NCBI GenBank assembly: GCA_015680685.1
Contig: MNCI01000583.1
Span: 26,302-77,210 of the forward strand
DNA: 50,909 bases
Direction: 5' to 3'
DNA from: Gnetum montanum
Lineage: Eukaryota > Streptophyta > Gnetopsida > Gnetales > Gnetaceae
Shown here: piece by piece, positions 32,301-44,034 of the stretch
Layout of the letters: each line of letters opens with the position of its first letter
How positions within the stretch are numbered: position 1 is the stretch's first letter
The notes under the pieces: generated by a model
What the model saw: only the letters and a program-made list of their open reading frames with translations
What the model was told of the DNA's origin: nothing
Database searches by the model: none
Program-made: the position numbers and the translations under genes

Positions 32301-34230
32301 CATCAACCAACAAACATTACTTGTGTTGCTACTGTCAATAGCAATGGGAACCTTCCACAACATCGAAGGGGTCCCTTCTTTAGACATGATCGTAGAAAGG
32401 GGCAGCACAGTTCCAAGACCACTGCATCCTCCAACGCAGCATAAGTTCAACACTATGGTGCATCATTCTCCTCGAACTCAACACCTCATGTTACCTTATC
32501 CAAGCCACCAGTCAACAATCCAACAACTATGTGGCCTAATGAATGTAGCCACATGGGGAGACATATCGATCCTTGCATACCATCTTATGGTTAAGGGTGC
32601 CATAATGGGTCAACTTTGTATCAATTAAACTCATCTTCTAGCTTGCCCCAGTATGTCAACTTTAATATAGTGTGTGCACCCCAATTTTGGTACATTCCAA
32701 CCACCACATCAAAAGACACCCAGTGGTTTGAATATGACTAGGTCCCAATATTTCCAACATGCATGAATCCAACCCTTCCATTTATTAATTCTCGCTATGA
32801 TCAAAAGTTTAGTTATTGGGGATATCCCCCATTCTAACAAGAAAAATTAATAAATATTTTTCCTTTTCTTTAATTTTACAATTTTTTGTTTTCCAGTTTT
32901 TTTATCTTTCAATTTATTGTTTTATCTTTTTATGAGTAATCTCATCTATGAATAAAGCACTCATGTGACTCGTTGGTTGAGGTGTTGTTCTTTGCTATCA
33001 AGTCTCGAGTAACTAATTATTTGGAAAGCAAGCCCATCACATCCACCCAACTAGTCTATTGATAAGAGGTTCTACTCTGGGTACGATGGTATTCTTGACA
33101 TCATTAAAAATTAAAGTAATTTTATGCTCATTATACCCAGAGTGAAGAAGGATGGACTAAGAAGGAATGGCCAAGGTGTCACATTAAGGGGACTTGTGGA
33201 TTCTCTTTGGTGACATCTATAGGAGTTACCATGCAACCTAGGTGTACCAAGATCCTTGTAGATCTAATGAAAAATGGGAGTAAGAGTAATAAAGGCACTC
33301 ACTCAAGAAAACCAATGCTATCCTAGGGGGTCCCACTAGAAAGACATGCACCCATGCCTAAAGGTAGGTAGCTTCTCTGGATTAAGCATTCAAAAGAGAG
33401 AGAGAGAGAGAGCAAGAAGAGTGTGCCAAAGTAACCACACAAAAAGAAAAAGAAAAGATCAAGCTCAAAGTGCTGCAAGGCAATTCCGAATCGCTCCTCC
33501 CTTAAAAAAATGCCAAATGATTGTACGCCTTGTTGTCATGATACTCTTATGGTTGTCCATCATGGGATGAAACAATGTGATGTTACTAATCAAAGGAATG
33601 GACTTGGTCTTGATTTTGGAGCGACAGGCGAATGACACATTAATCATGTCCTACACTCAAGATTCATTGTGCCCTAGGTCAGTTACCTCATGTTCCAATC
33701 TCTATAATCCCTTCTACAATTCGCCTCATCTTGTTGTCCATGTATTTGTGACTTGTGTCTTATGTAGCATTGAATTCATACCTCATCACAATGGTATCTA
33801 CATGAGAATGTTTTGTGGAACTAGTGTGAATTACATTTAACCCTTCTAGTGCCTAAGGACATTTTAAGGTGTGGTTACATAAGGGCATTATAGGTAGGAA
33901 CCTACTTTGGGAAGGACCCACTTGCGTAACTTTTGTAATTTGTACTTGTTACACACCACCACATCATTTTATAACCTTTGAGTACTTCATTGCCAAATCT
34001 ATTCTTTCCTTTATCATCTTTCTAAGTTCAAACGTTCCTATACACCATCTCATGTCCTTTTTCCTCATCTCATTCAAGAATGTCATTGTTAGATTCCACC
34101 CCATTATACCATTTGTGCCTTCCAGTCTATTCAATGTTACCCTGCACCTTTCCAATTAACCTTAATTCCTTCATTTGTGCCCTTGTAAATTTATAAATTC
34201 ATTAATTTTACTAAGTACCCTATTTTCAAT
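32301..34230 (+). other. Non-coding middle of element C (gag tail, then UTR-like DNA)
   Basis: To about 32836 a Pro/Tyr-rich gag tail may continue in shifted frames (SYWGYPPF at the end). After that it is T-rich and UTR-like. 33391-33411 is a (GA) microsatellite. 33870-33930 matches the element B 3' UTR, so the region where pol should lie has been replaced by post-pol UTR. No RT or integrase motif in any frame. Confidence 0.6.
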
Positions 34231-34330
34231 GGGCCACGATATCGAGTACGCGATATCGGCTCTGACGAGATATCGCGTCCACGCTATCGGGTATGCGATA
34301 TCGCATCCCTAAAAAACCTATAAATATGGG
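34231..34330 (+). promoter_or_regulatory. Internal U3-like promoter in element C
   Basis: ACGATATCGAGTACGCGATATCGG, GAGATATCGCG and GCGATATCGCATCC dyads are followed by a TATAAATA box at 34319-34326. The order and spacing are those of the LTR U3, but the block lies 3.5 kb before the 3' LTR and upstream of the second ORF. Downstream are two PPT-like runs (CGTGGGGGGAG at 34368, CGTGGGGGAGGA at 34505). Confidence 0.65.
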
Positions 34331-35060
34331 TCCCCCATGCATGTCAATATAATTTTACACTATTCACGTGGGGGGAGTTGTTCAAATTTTTCTCCATGAA
34401 CTTGCCAACTTGTGCACCTCTTATTCCAACATCCATAACTTGTTCATTAACACTCTGATTCCCATTCTGATTAAACCCATCTGAACCCAGAGTGTTCAAC
34501 TTAGCCGTGGGGGAGGATACACTCCCAGTCACACATAATTTTTCAAAATTCATCATCACCTAAAGGATATCATAAAGGGTAAAAGATCGTAAAAACTATT
34601 AAACACATTTCCAAATCAACTTTATCTCTTCACTCATACCAGGGGAATTAATTCATGGAACCACCTAATCAAATTGGGCCCAATATCAAAAATTTTAGGG
34701 AAAATTTTTATAAAATTTCCTAACTCTGGATCACACGAAATAAGAAACGAATTCATTAAAGGCAAGAAGTAAGGTATAAATCAAACTTTGTAAGCAACCT
34801 TAAAGCCCTGTGTGATTGCAGATAGCCCCTAAACGTGGACAGCAAGGAGAACCCTCTCAAGGTGCGTCCAAATGACCAAGGAGAGGTAGAGGCCAAGCAT
34901 CTCCCAAGGAACGTGTAGAATAGGAGGCATAATCATTCAACATCCATCAAGAACCTCCTATTACTATGAAATTGGGACAAGCTGAAAGAGGAGCCACTGA
35001 AGCACCTAAACAAGGACAACATCTCACGTTGTCCCTAAAATGTGTTCAAGTGATTCATGA
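34331..35060 (+). other. Leader between the internal promoter and ORF2
   Basis: Mostly non-coding. A minus-strand 71-codon frame (34344-34559) has no recognised feature. From about 34800 the DNA becomes less AT-rich and resembles decayed coding sequence (Lys, Gly and Gln-rich) leading into ORF2. Confidence 0.4.
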
Positions 35061-37613
35061 AAGGTCCATGTCAACAGCTATGATCGTGGAACTAAACTTT
35101 GGACCTTCACGAAGTTCTCTCCTGAGGCAGTTAGGGACCAACTCAAAGGATCCCCATTATGGCCTATCCTTTCTGAAAGTGACACCTAGTACTTAGGAGA
35201 GACATACCAATTTTGGCACAATAAAGAAGAAGGTACCATAGTTAATATTGGTGGTGTGTCTATGGATTTTTCTGCCAAGGCCATTTTTGAAGTGTTGAAT
35301 CTTTTGAATATGGGGCCAAAAATTGCTTACCTGTCCACTCGCTCTGATGTCGATGCACGAAAAATTTCGGTGAAAAGGGTGTATGACAAGGAAGACAAGG
35401 TATATGGAGAGTTGAATTTGGAAGAGAGGATCTATTTCAAGATCGGCACTTATCACTTTTTCCCCACGAAAGGACTGAACAAGATCTCAACGTATGCAGC
35501 CAGAGGAAGTGCAATATTTATGGGTAAGCTTAATGCTAACCTCCCCCATCTGTATCTCATAGAGATTTTGAGGCAATTTGAGGAATGCAAGATAGGGAAG
35601 TTTGCATTGCCCTTTTCCTATCTCATTAAGAAGCTGTGCTGGCATGCTGGAATTCTGGGGTACACCAATGACGTCCCTAGAAGAGCCCAAAATGCTTCAT
35701 TCACTGAATTGCTGAAACCACCAACCCCAAGGAAAAGTGCTGGTGAGACACTAGAGTCAAAACAAGAACAGACAGTGGGACCCACTACAACCCAAACTAC
35801 AGGGCCTAGCCAACTCCCAAGCACATGACCCAGTCAACAACAAGAAGCAGGGCCCAGCACAGGCCAGCAAGACCAACTATCACCACCATCGTAGGATTAT
35901 CAACCGTTAATGAGCCATCTCAGGGCCATCATTGAGACAATCAACTGGGGAAGTCATGATGATACCAATCTCTTTTGGGTCATCTACGATGTCATACAAC
36001 CCATGATTTCCATAGATCGTGCACGAGGCGAAGTGTCCATCCAAACAAGAGGAGGGAAGACACACTGGTCACAACAGATCTTGGGAAACGCTGCATCCTT
36101 TTAGGTGCAATTGGAAATGGGTGAAGGTGCCATAGTCATGATCATGTAGCACCAAGATGCAACAAGAGTCACAGCAGTGGTCATGAACCACATAAAAGAG
36201 TCCTCCAATGTTCCTATTGTGCCACTGGTGGATTTCACAGGAGCACGTGATGCTCAAACTTTGGCCAGTCCCTCAATGACTCCTGTGGAGCATGAAGATG
36301 TTCTCGATCAATTACTGCAAATAGGACAAGTGATGACGTCCTTATTTGACATCCTGCAAGATGTCACAACAATTCAATCAGACCTCATCTCCACTAAAGG
36401 GAAGCTGCTCATGGCAGAGATCAGGGTTGAGCATGCAAAGGCAGAGTTGGAAAGACTCTAGGAAAGGCTCATCACCCTACAAGCTGCACAATGGGATCCA
36501 TCTCAATTCATTTCCACAGACCAACTAGAATCTTTCAAGATAGAGCAACTCGCTAAATTATTGGCAGATAATAAAAGAGTGGTGGAGGAGAAAGAGAAGG
36601 CCGATTGGGATGCTTCTAAGGCACAAGTATAGACATATGCACATGCCAAAGCACTAAAGGCCTTGTAAGAAGAAAATAAATAGCTTGCCATAGACAATCT
36701 TCAATTGACCACTGTGGAGAAACAAAAGAATGTTCTCAAAGAGAATTTTCAATGGTTATGAAAATAGCTAGTCAAGGTCAAGTAGGACATGAATCGCTTG
36801 GCCAAAGAGAATCAAACCCTCTCAATGGAGGAGGTATGTGAAATCTGTTAAAAGATGGCAATTGAAATAAGTGCATGGTAAAACAAGGCTAAGAAACATG
36901 AGAAATTGAAGGAGCACTTCAAAGATCAGGTGGGGATGTATAAGAAAGTCATTGAAAAAGAGATCCATATGACCAAGGCCTTCATTAACACCTTCAGTGC
37001 TCAACACGCTGATTGGCAAGTCATACTGGACACCTATGCATTCGTCCACCAAGCAGAGCTCAAAAGCCAAGACCTACAGATACAAGATCCTACGAAGTAC
37101 ATGGAATTGGCAAACCTACAGTATGCTAATTTAGCCATGTTAATAGCAGGATGCCCAAGAATAGAGTTAGAGAAGCAAGTAGCTACCACCTATGCAAAAT
37201 ATGAAACAGAATTTGTGGAGCACAAGAAGACACTGCAGAAGTTAGAAGTGGAAAATTTTGAGTTAGACGTGGTCAAAACCAACTACCATGGACAAAAAGA
37301 TGTCACGGAAAACTTGGCTCAACAGCTTACAAATTACTAGGAGTACAAAGATAAAGCCAAAGCCTATGAGGAGGAATGACAGCTGCTTGTGGCCTGGTAT
37401 GTCAAAGCAAATCAAATGTTCCTACAACTACCATGTCCATGGGAGGTGCTAACTCCATCAAACATTAGAGTATCAACATGGATGGCATAGGACCCCTGAA
37501 CTGAAGAGGAAAAACTCCAAGCACTCCTTAAGAGCCATCAAATTCCAAAAACTAGAGCACAAGATAAGGGGAAGCAACCCATGGAGGAACCACTGCCACC
37601 TGGAACCACATGA
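35061..37613 (+). pseudogene. Element C ORF2: unidentified protein with plant-transposon-like domain and long coiled coil
   Basis: A single frame of about 850 codons ends at TGA 37611. It holds 18 in-frame stops (35187, 35826, 35892, 36102, 36147, 36459, 36630, 36666, 36681, 36759, 36765, 36783, 36849, 36879, 37338, 37377, 37488, 37497) and no frameshift. The first ~250 residues (WTFTKFSPEAVRDQL, IGGVSMDFSAKAIFEVLNLL, ARGSAIFMGKLNANLP) loosely resemble the putative plant transposon domain seen in Athila-associated ORFs. A Pro/Thr/Gln-rich hinge follows. From about 36300 the protein is heptad-rich and charged (KGKLLMAEIRVEHAKAELER, KQKNVLKENFQWL). It occupies the env position but shows no signal peptide or membrane segment. 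Function unknown. Confidence 0.6.
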
Positions 37614-37793
37614 ACTCCAACAAAGTCTTGTACTTTTGTAATTTTTTGTTCGTGTCCCAATTTTATCATATGCAATCCTCCACTATGGCATGAATAAATT
37701 CTTAGTAAGTCAATAATCCCATACCTATCCACTATGTAATCAATGGGGCTTGTTTTCATTTTGTTTGACTTGAGGATGAGTTTGCATTCAGTC
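37614..37793 (+). other. 3' untranslated region of element C
   Basis: About 180 bp, related to 28270-28438 of element B (CAATAATCCCATACC; GAGGATGAGTTTGCATTCAG). Confidence 0.6.
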
Positions 37794-37802
37794 GTGGGGG
37801 TA
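37794..37802 (+). other. Polypurine tract of element C
   Basis: GTGGGGGTA immediately precedes the 3' LTR, preceded by GCATTCAGTC as in element B. Confidence 0.75.
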
Positions 37803-38644
37803 TGATGAACCATGATTTGTCAAGCTCTAATATCAGATCCTCGATATCAAGTACATGATATCGGACCCTCAATATCAGATACGCGATATCGTGGCCTAAC
37901 AAGCAATATTGGATACGTAATATCGTGGTTCTCGTGTGAGCCTATAAATACACAATGGGGCACACGGGAAAGTAATAGGAAGTCAGTGTTAGAGTAGGAT
38001 CTTTTTGCTAGTTTTTCCTCTCAACCCTTTCCCCAGTGCATGCCCACAATGTGATGATTGTAATTGTACAAAACCGTTATTCGAGTGTGATGTACTTGGA
38101 CACACACATGACTGGCAATAAAGATCGAGATTACTTCATCATTGTGGCATTCACTTAATTTTAATTGTTATTTATTACTTTCATAATTAATATTTCTCTA
38201 CCCTCATCTCCTATCTCTATTAGTAAATTTGGAATGAGTACAACTTAAACACGAGCATTTAAGTATGACTACTTGGTATTCCAATAGCATACCTAAGACA
38301 TGCGCTTGGTAATCCCAGTAGTAGTACACAAGGTCCAAGATGTGTATGGATGATTAAGGGACAAATGCTCATCCCACTTAGGCTAGCTTAGACTCTCTTC
38401 ACCCTTTCCCTCTTAGCTTAATCGAAGTTATTTTCCATTGCCTCTAGGAGTAGCACTAGTTTAGGACCACATCATACAACCATACATGACAAAGCAAATA
38501 CTAGTCCAGGTGGGAAGACAACGAACTACGATCAATGAATAGCTATCTAAATACCACAACTAGTCCATCTACGGAGTTTGACTGGATCGTGCGTGAATGA
38601 TCGTATTCGTATGGTTGAGTGTAGGGGTACCTCGCCGCTCATCA
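37803..38644 (+). repeat. 3' LTR of element C (842 bp)
   Basis: TGATGAACCATG to GCCGCTCATCA. GATATC dyads at 37829-37925, TATAAATA at 37943-37950. Differences from the 5' LTR are mainly C/T and A/G. Confidence 0.9.
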
Positions 38645-40812
38645 GAGATCATAGTTATCAAATGCTCAATCTTCCCTCATAATCCTCACACCATGCTAGC
38701 CATGAATATCATACTACACATCCAACAATATTAATGTGCATATTTATGGTAAATTCTAATCATAAATATAATATCGTCATATCTTAGAAAATATATCATA
38801 AAATAATATCACTAACTATACACTCTTGTGATCCCTAACAGAGTCTAGTTGCATATACACTAACATAACATACTAATATGGCATCCTAAGGTAAAAGGCT
38901 ATAATTATGTTTTTTAATTCACTCATACCCTTTACCTCTGTGCCTTCAATCATGGCAATGTATAGATTATCTAGGGTAAACTAATCATGATTTCTCATTA
39001 CAAGTACAACCATCATAAACTTAACCCAAAACATAATCTAAACATATGTAAACAAGATATGTAAATAGGAAAAGTGGACTTTATTAGAATAAAAATGTGA
39101 TCTCATTTGTTGTTTTATTTTCTACTTAAGAATATTGACAAATTCAATTGTACATTAATGTGGAGAAGGATCATTGCCCATCAAGGAATGTTCACTTTCC
39201 TATCTCTAATGATCAAGCATATAGAAATTAATTCTATTATGACACTTCATAGTTCTCATGATAAAGATGTTGGAAAGCATTCATTTGTCATCTTTTCTAC
39301 CTTAGAGAACCTAATGATGTTCTTAAACATATACAATACATTCGTATGGTTGATACCAATCACTCTATATAGACTATTACTCACCATGTTTTTGAGACCA
39401 AACCTTAAATACTTAGCTAAATTCTTTAAAAAATAATAAGAATCATCATGCTAGTACCAAAGCCAATCGTCACACTAGAAAAAAAAAGTCAATTTGACTA
39501 CATCTAAATCAACCTTTGGTAATTGAATCTCAATGAACACGAGAATCTCTAAACCAAAAAACTCTTATAACAAATCATGTAACAAATGACCTACTAATTC
39601 AACATTATAATCATGAAAGGTGATCCTAAAATAAGATACCATATAGTCAACTATCTCTTTTTTACTAAGCTCCATCTTAAGCAACTCTAGCAATTTCACA
39701 AACATCTCATAATGGACTGTCAAATGATTATAAAGGAGTGTAGAAGATGCAAGAGAAATCTACTCATACAGATGCTTAAAGGATGAGCTCTCCTCAACTA
39801 TCTCCTTAAAATTCTTCTTTACAGTCAAAATCCTAGTAATGATTGAAAATGAATGAAAGTTCAATAGACCATCATACCTCTTCATAAACTAATAATAACA
39901 AGAAGAATAAATAATTATTAAATATTAATTAACCCTTGTATTTTTACAAAATGCAAGAGACGTAGTGATTAATAAGAATGAATAAGAAAAATAAGAAGTA
40001 CCAGTTGAAATTGAATGAGCAAATTTGCTATAGTATTGCAAGATGAACCTACAACACAAAAGCGTAAAGGTCACATTAAATGAACTAGCAATATTGCAAA
40101 AACAAGGCACCAGAGAGGCTAAAAAAGCTTCAATTACATACACTAAGGTTTACAAATATTGTTATTTTCTCCTAGCAAATTAAGCACAACCATTTTATGA
40201 TAAAAAATGAATTTTAGAGAATTTACTATTTTTATAGTTGTCCATTCAAATAGGGATACCTTAATAAATAAACCTATATCTACTACAATGTGAGAATTTG
40301 ATATCTATAGGAAGTAGAAAACTTAGTCTATTAAGAAAATTAAAAGTAGCGATTATCATAAACCAAGCCATAATCATAACATTACAAGTATCCTACAACT
40401 GGAATAATAATGTTAAAAGTATGATAAAAAAAGTAAAATGAGTATGATGATAGTTAATATAGTAAACCATAAACACAACAAAAGAGCATGAATAGGTGAA
40501 CAAAAATATAAAACATTAAATCATAATGCAAATACATAGCAATTATGAATACAACTTATTTAACAAAAAAAAGAATAAATGAGAAAAACAACACAAAGAA
40601 CTAAGAATCCAAATGTATTGATAATAAATCATGATTATATAAGGTATCTACAACTACAAATAGCCACATAGATGGTGTGTGTTCTATGTATAAAAAGCTA
40701 TGGAGAGAGGCTTTCAAATTTCAAAACTAAGTAGGAAAATAACTATACATCAACAAACATGTTTTTTCATTAGTATTTAATAACTAGTTAGTTATAGTAT
40801 GTTAACCATCAT
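38645..40812. other. AT-rich unassigned DNA
   Basis: Two kilobases without recognisable coding. The plus frame 39107-39436 (109 codons, hydrophobic, Leu/Ile/Phe-rich) and the minus frame 39925-40143 show no family motif and are typical of chance ORFs in AT-rich DNA, though an old ORF cannot be excluded. Confidence 0.35.
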
Positions 40813-40829
40813 AATTATACATCTCATAA
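40813..40829 (+). repeat. Target-site duplication, left copy (17 bp)
   Basis: AATTATACATCTCATAA, identical to 40963-40979, flanking the SINE. Confidence 0.9.
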
Positions 40830-40962
40830 TAATGAGGTATTAGCCTAGTGGTGCAGGTCTTGGCATGGTAACCTCAGGTCATAGGTTCACTGAGTTATAA
40901 ACTTCTATAAATCTTGGGGTGTGCCTATGTTTCAATTATTTCAGGTTCCAACACCCCCCCAC
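40830..40962 (+). mobile_element. tRNA-derived SINE (Au-like), with perfect target-site duplication
   Basis: The 133-bp insert begins TAATGAGGTAT. A perfect Pol III A box, TAGCCTAGTGG, lies at 40841-40851 and a degenerate B box (GGTTCACTGAG) about 45 bp later. The tail contains TTGGGGTGTGCCTATGTTT. Identical 17-bp duplications on both sides prove insertion by target-primed reverse transcription. Assignment to the Au family is from its head and tail motifs. Confidence 0.85.
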
Positions 40963-40979
40963 AATTATACATCTCATAA
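40963..40979 (+). repeat. Target-site duplication, right copy (17 bp)
   Basis: AATTATACATCTCATAA, perfect match to 40813-40829. Confidence 0.9.
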
Positions 40980-42010
40980 CTTAAACAATAGTTGTACTAT
41001 AAAACACCATTCCCAAAATTGTAAACCATTTATTTTCTATTTTGTTGAAGTTTCATCTTTGCAGTAATTCTCTATAGCTACACTCTAAATACATATTGAA
41101 AGGAAAATTAGATATATAAAATCACATAATTCCAAATATCAAAAGGCATAAAGGAATTTGATGATAATAATAAGAAGATTAATTCAAATTCATAATAATA
41201 AGTATAGTTCATCTAGTTAGAACCATTCATATGAAATTTCTAGTATCGTACTATTTTCATATAGGCTGATAACAACAAAAGCTTCTCCTTAAGATTTCTA
41301 GGTTCTACAAGCAAGCAAGGTTTTACACACAACTACAAGGCTCTAAGTATTAGGACTCTATAAGGATCTCCAAAACCAAGAAAAAAGAAAGTGTGTAAAT
41401 TCCTTTATAAGAAAGAAAATCTAAATTTTTCCATTAATTTTTTAGATGAATTTGAATAAATCAATAGACGAGATAATTTAAATGAGGACATTGATGCAAG
41501 AGAGCCCAATGTGATTTAGGTTTAAAATATAAATAATGGTTTAGATAAATCATAGTAAAATTAATGGTTGAGGTAAACGAGAAATAAGAAGAGGTTCAAG
41601 GATCCATTCCAACATAGACATCATATGACTAATGCTTTAGATAAATAAATATTTATTCAAATGTTAAGATAATTCCACACCAATCTTAGTAAAAAGAATT
41701 CTAGAAGCCTAAACATTGCATGCTTAAGACATAGTAAGGGATCAAATGTACTTATTTTATTTTTACAAAATATATTAAAATAGATGCATTTAACCAAAAT
41801 ATATTTTTACATGAAATGTATACATAAAGTATTTTTAATAAAATTACCATAGCAATTTCAATGATATTACCTTGGGCCCACATCCATACAAGACCTATGT
41901 TCTTACTAAGAGACATCAAGATGTTAGCACCATAAAATGCATCTTAAGAGATAACTTAAATGTTCAAATCCAAAATATAAAAGAATAATCATATGTAAAT
42001 AAGTTATGGA
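40980..42010. other. AT-rich DNA, nothing recognised
   Basis: No ORF of note, no repeat structure or element ends seen. Confidence 0.4.
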
Positions 42011-42175
42011 CCACAACTTGGAGTGATGGTAAGATGCTTGTTTCTCAAGTTGTAAATGTAGGTTCAAGCTTGAACATAGCCACTCAAAAGAGGTTAGACT
42101 TTCACTCATCCATTGATCCTCCCAAGACCTCAACTTGGCATGATGAGCATTGAGCCTCTGGGTGATAGGTACATA
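42011..42175 (+). mobile_element. Possible second SINE type (tRNA-like head)
   Basis: CTTGGAGTGATGGTAAGATG and GTAGGTTCAAGCTTGAA occupy A-box and B-box positions about 45 bp apart (the B box matches 8 of 11 positions). The region starts ACCACAACTTGG and a related CCTCAACTTGG recurs at 42128, which may reflect internal repetition. No clear target duplication. Confidence 0.35.
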
Positions 42176-42529
42176 AGTAATGAGAAATTATACCTTAGCT
42201 ATTAAGCTAAATATCGTACTAAGCACATTATAAAAATAATTAAGTCATAGCTAGGCAAGATATATTAAATTGTAGCCAAAGATTCAAGTTTCAAATAATT
42301 ATATGTAATTAACAAAAATTGATAGATCAAGGGTTCAAATCCTACTAAAGCATAATGATCCAAAATGACACTAAATTACTAAGATGAGTATGGATACCTG
42401 CACTTGCACCTTCCATGCCCCTACATAGGAACACCATACCCTTCTTAAACAAAGAATATTCTAGCTATTAAATAAGAGGTTAAGAGATTAGTCTCTCTAA
42501 AGCATCAATTATAAAAAAGGCATCACATA

Positions 42530-42662
42530 GCTAAGTATTAGCCTAGTGGTAAAACTTTTGATTTGAAAGCTCCAAGACATGGATTTGATTCTAGTAGGTA
42601 ATGTTGAGTTATAAAGTGTTATTGGACTATATATCTTGAGGTGTACCTATATATATTAGACC
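42530..42662 (+). mobile_element. Au-like SINE copy 2
   Basis: A box TAGCCTAGTGG at 42539-42549 (identical to the 40841 copy), B box GGATTTGATTC at 42581-42591, then GAGTTATAAAGTG and CTTGAGGTGTACCTATA matching the tail of the first copy. Target duplication not resolved. Confidence 0.75.
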
Positions 42663-42789
42663 CTAAATCTAAGGCTTTGCAAAATAATTTTCAAGTGACT
42701 GTAGAGGAATTTTCAAGTAGGACTTTTTAAGGAAGGTTTTGCTTCTTCATTGAGCACTAGTAGAGTTTTTACTACTTAACATCATTGAA

Positions 42790-43965
42790 GATATGGCTCT
42801 AGCTACTAAGTTTGAATTGTAGGAGATTACTAGCCAATTAAAAGCCTTACTTGAAAGGCAAAAAGCCATTGAATATAGGCATACAACATTAAACATAATT
42901 AATAACGTTTTTGTAAAATTTTCAAGTACCATTTTAAAGAAAAAATTAGGATCTTTGGCAAAAAAAAAATAATATATGTGAAATTTCACAAGAAAGATTT
43001 AGAAAAATGCATTCTACACTAGATTATCTAGTTATTTACAAATATTGCATTGAACAAGCAAAGGGAAAACAAGATAAAAAATTTAGTTTCTTTGTTGATT
43101 TTACAAAAGCATTTAACTTTATTGTGAAAGAAAAATTATGGAGCACACTTATCAAATTTAAAGTTGATTCTGATTTACTCACTGCTATCTAAAATTTTTT
43201 TGACTTAAAAATGAAGAAACTACACAATCTTGTCATTTTTACATTAATATAGATGTAAATCAAGGTTATCCTCTTTCATCATCATTTTTTGGTATTTTTA
43301 TTAATGAATTAAAAGAGTGGATTAAAGAAGTACCTGCATATCATACTATTAAAGTGGTTTAGTTATGGATACAACTTTTAATCTTTATAGATAATGTAGC
43401 ACTAATAGCAAATTTAGAAATAAGGTTAAAAGCGATGTTGCAGAAACTACAAAAATTTCATGAATTTATAGAAATGAAGGTGAATGTTGATAAAATAAAA
43501 GTACTAATTTTTGAAACTAATAAGAGAAATTACATTTTCAAGGTAAATAATAAAAGACTTTGAGATTGTGAATACATACAAATATTTGGGAGTATAATGC
43601 TCTCAAAATTATGAATGGAAGCATTGTATATCACAACAAGTTGCAAATGACTAGAAGGCTTTCTATATAATGAAGAACAAATCCAGAAATTATAATATTT
43701 GGACTTGGCCAATTCAAAAATATCTTTTTCAACCAGTTTTACAAACTATAATGTTTTATGGATATGTGATGTAAGGCTTAGGTCTTGATTAGGAATCACA
43801 AAAGAAAATTGAAAAAATTAAAAAATAAATCTTGTTGAATGAATTCAAGGTAAAAACTCAAGTTCCTTATGTAATACTTTTATTAAAAGCCAATATGTTG
43901 TCAATAGAAGCTAAAGCAATATATCAATTCTCAACTTTCTACTTGAGTAATATGTTCATTGGAAG
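42790..43965 (+). pseudogene. LINE (non-LTR) reverse transcriptase remnant
   Basis: Fragments in three frames follow LINE RT order: NVFVKFSSTILKKKLGSL; then MHSTLDYLVIYKYCIEQAKG, KFSFFVDFTKAFNFIVKEKL (first catalytic Asp), QGYPLSSSFFGIFINELKEW, and IFIDNVALIANLE, where YADD is now FIDN. After that come KLQKFHEFIEMKVNVDK and a C-terminal FQPVLQTIMFYGYVM (the VLLYGCEVW block) and LLNEFKVKTQVPY. Several frameshifts and stops; no endonuclease upstream. Target-primed integration would be impossible for this copy. Confidence 0.8.
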
Positions 43966-43987
43966 ATAGTAGGGAGAAGGGTGAGTT

Positions 43988-44034
43988 GGGGGGGTGGGGG
44001 GAGGTAGGGGAGGGAAAGGAGGGAGGGGATGGGA
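43988..44034 (+). other. G-rich tract with G-quadruplex potential
   Basis: Runs of 7, 6, 4, 3, 3, 4 and 3 G separated by one to three bases, within a purine-only stretch that extends to 44080. It lies between the LINE 3' end and an inverted SINE. Confidence 0.8.

Larger units (their letters stand above)
29816..38644 (+). mobile_element. Athila-like LTR retrotransposon C, non-autonomous, with both LTRs (8829 bp)
   Basis: The order is LTR, tRNA-Asp-type PBS, gag, a non-coding block, an internal U3-like promoter, a long coiled-coil ORF, polypurine tract, LTR. There is no protease active site, RT, RNase H or integrase anywhere in the 7.1-kb interior. Related pol is present in element B and at 49008-50136. 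The element may have used pol from such relatives. The LTRs differ at many sites, mostly transitions, so it is old. No 5-bp target duplication is evident (aagct on the left, gagat on the right). Confidence 0.85.

Noticed and set aside
33391-33411. (GA)n run as a polypurine tract
   Set aside because: It is a simple microsatellite, not followed by an LTR terminus; the real tract is at 37794.
34344-34559. Minus-strand 71-codon frame in element C
   Set aside because: It overlaps PPT-like and leader DNA and has no counterpart in elements A or B.
39107-39436. 109-codon frame as a host gene
   Set aside because: Leu/Ile/Phe-rich, in AT-rich DNA, without splice or domain evidence.
42332-42342. GGTTCAAATCC as a tRNA gene B box
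   Set aside because: A perfect B box but no A box at the proper distance and no cloverleaf; at most a SINE fragment.
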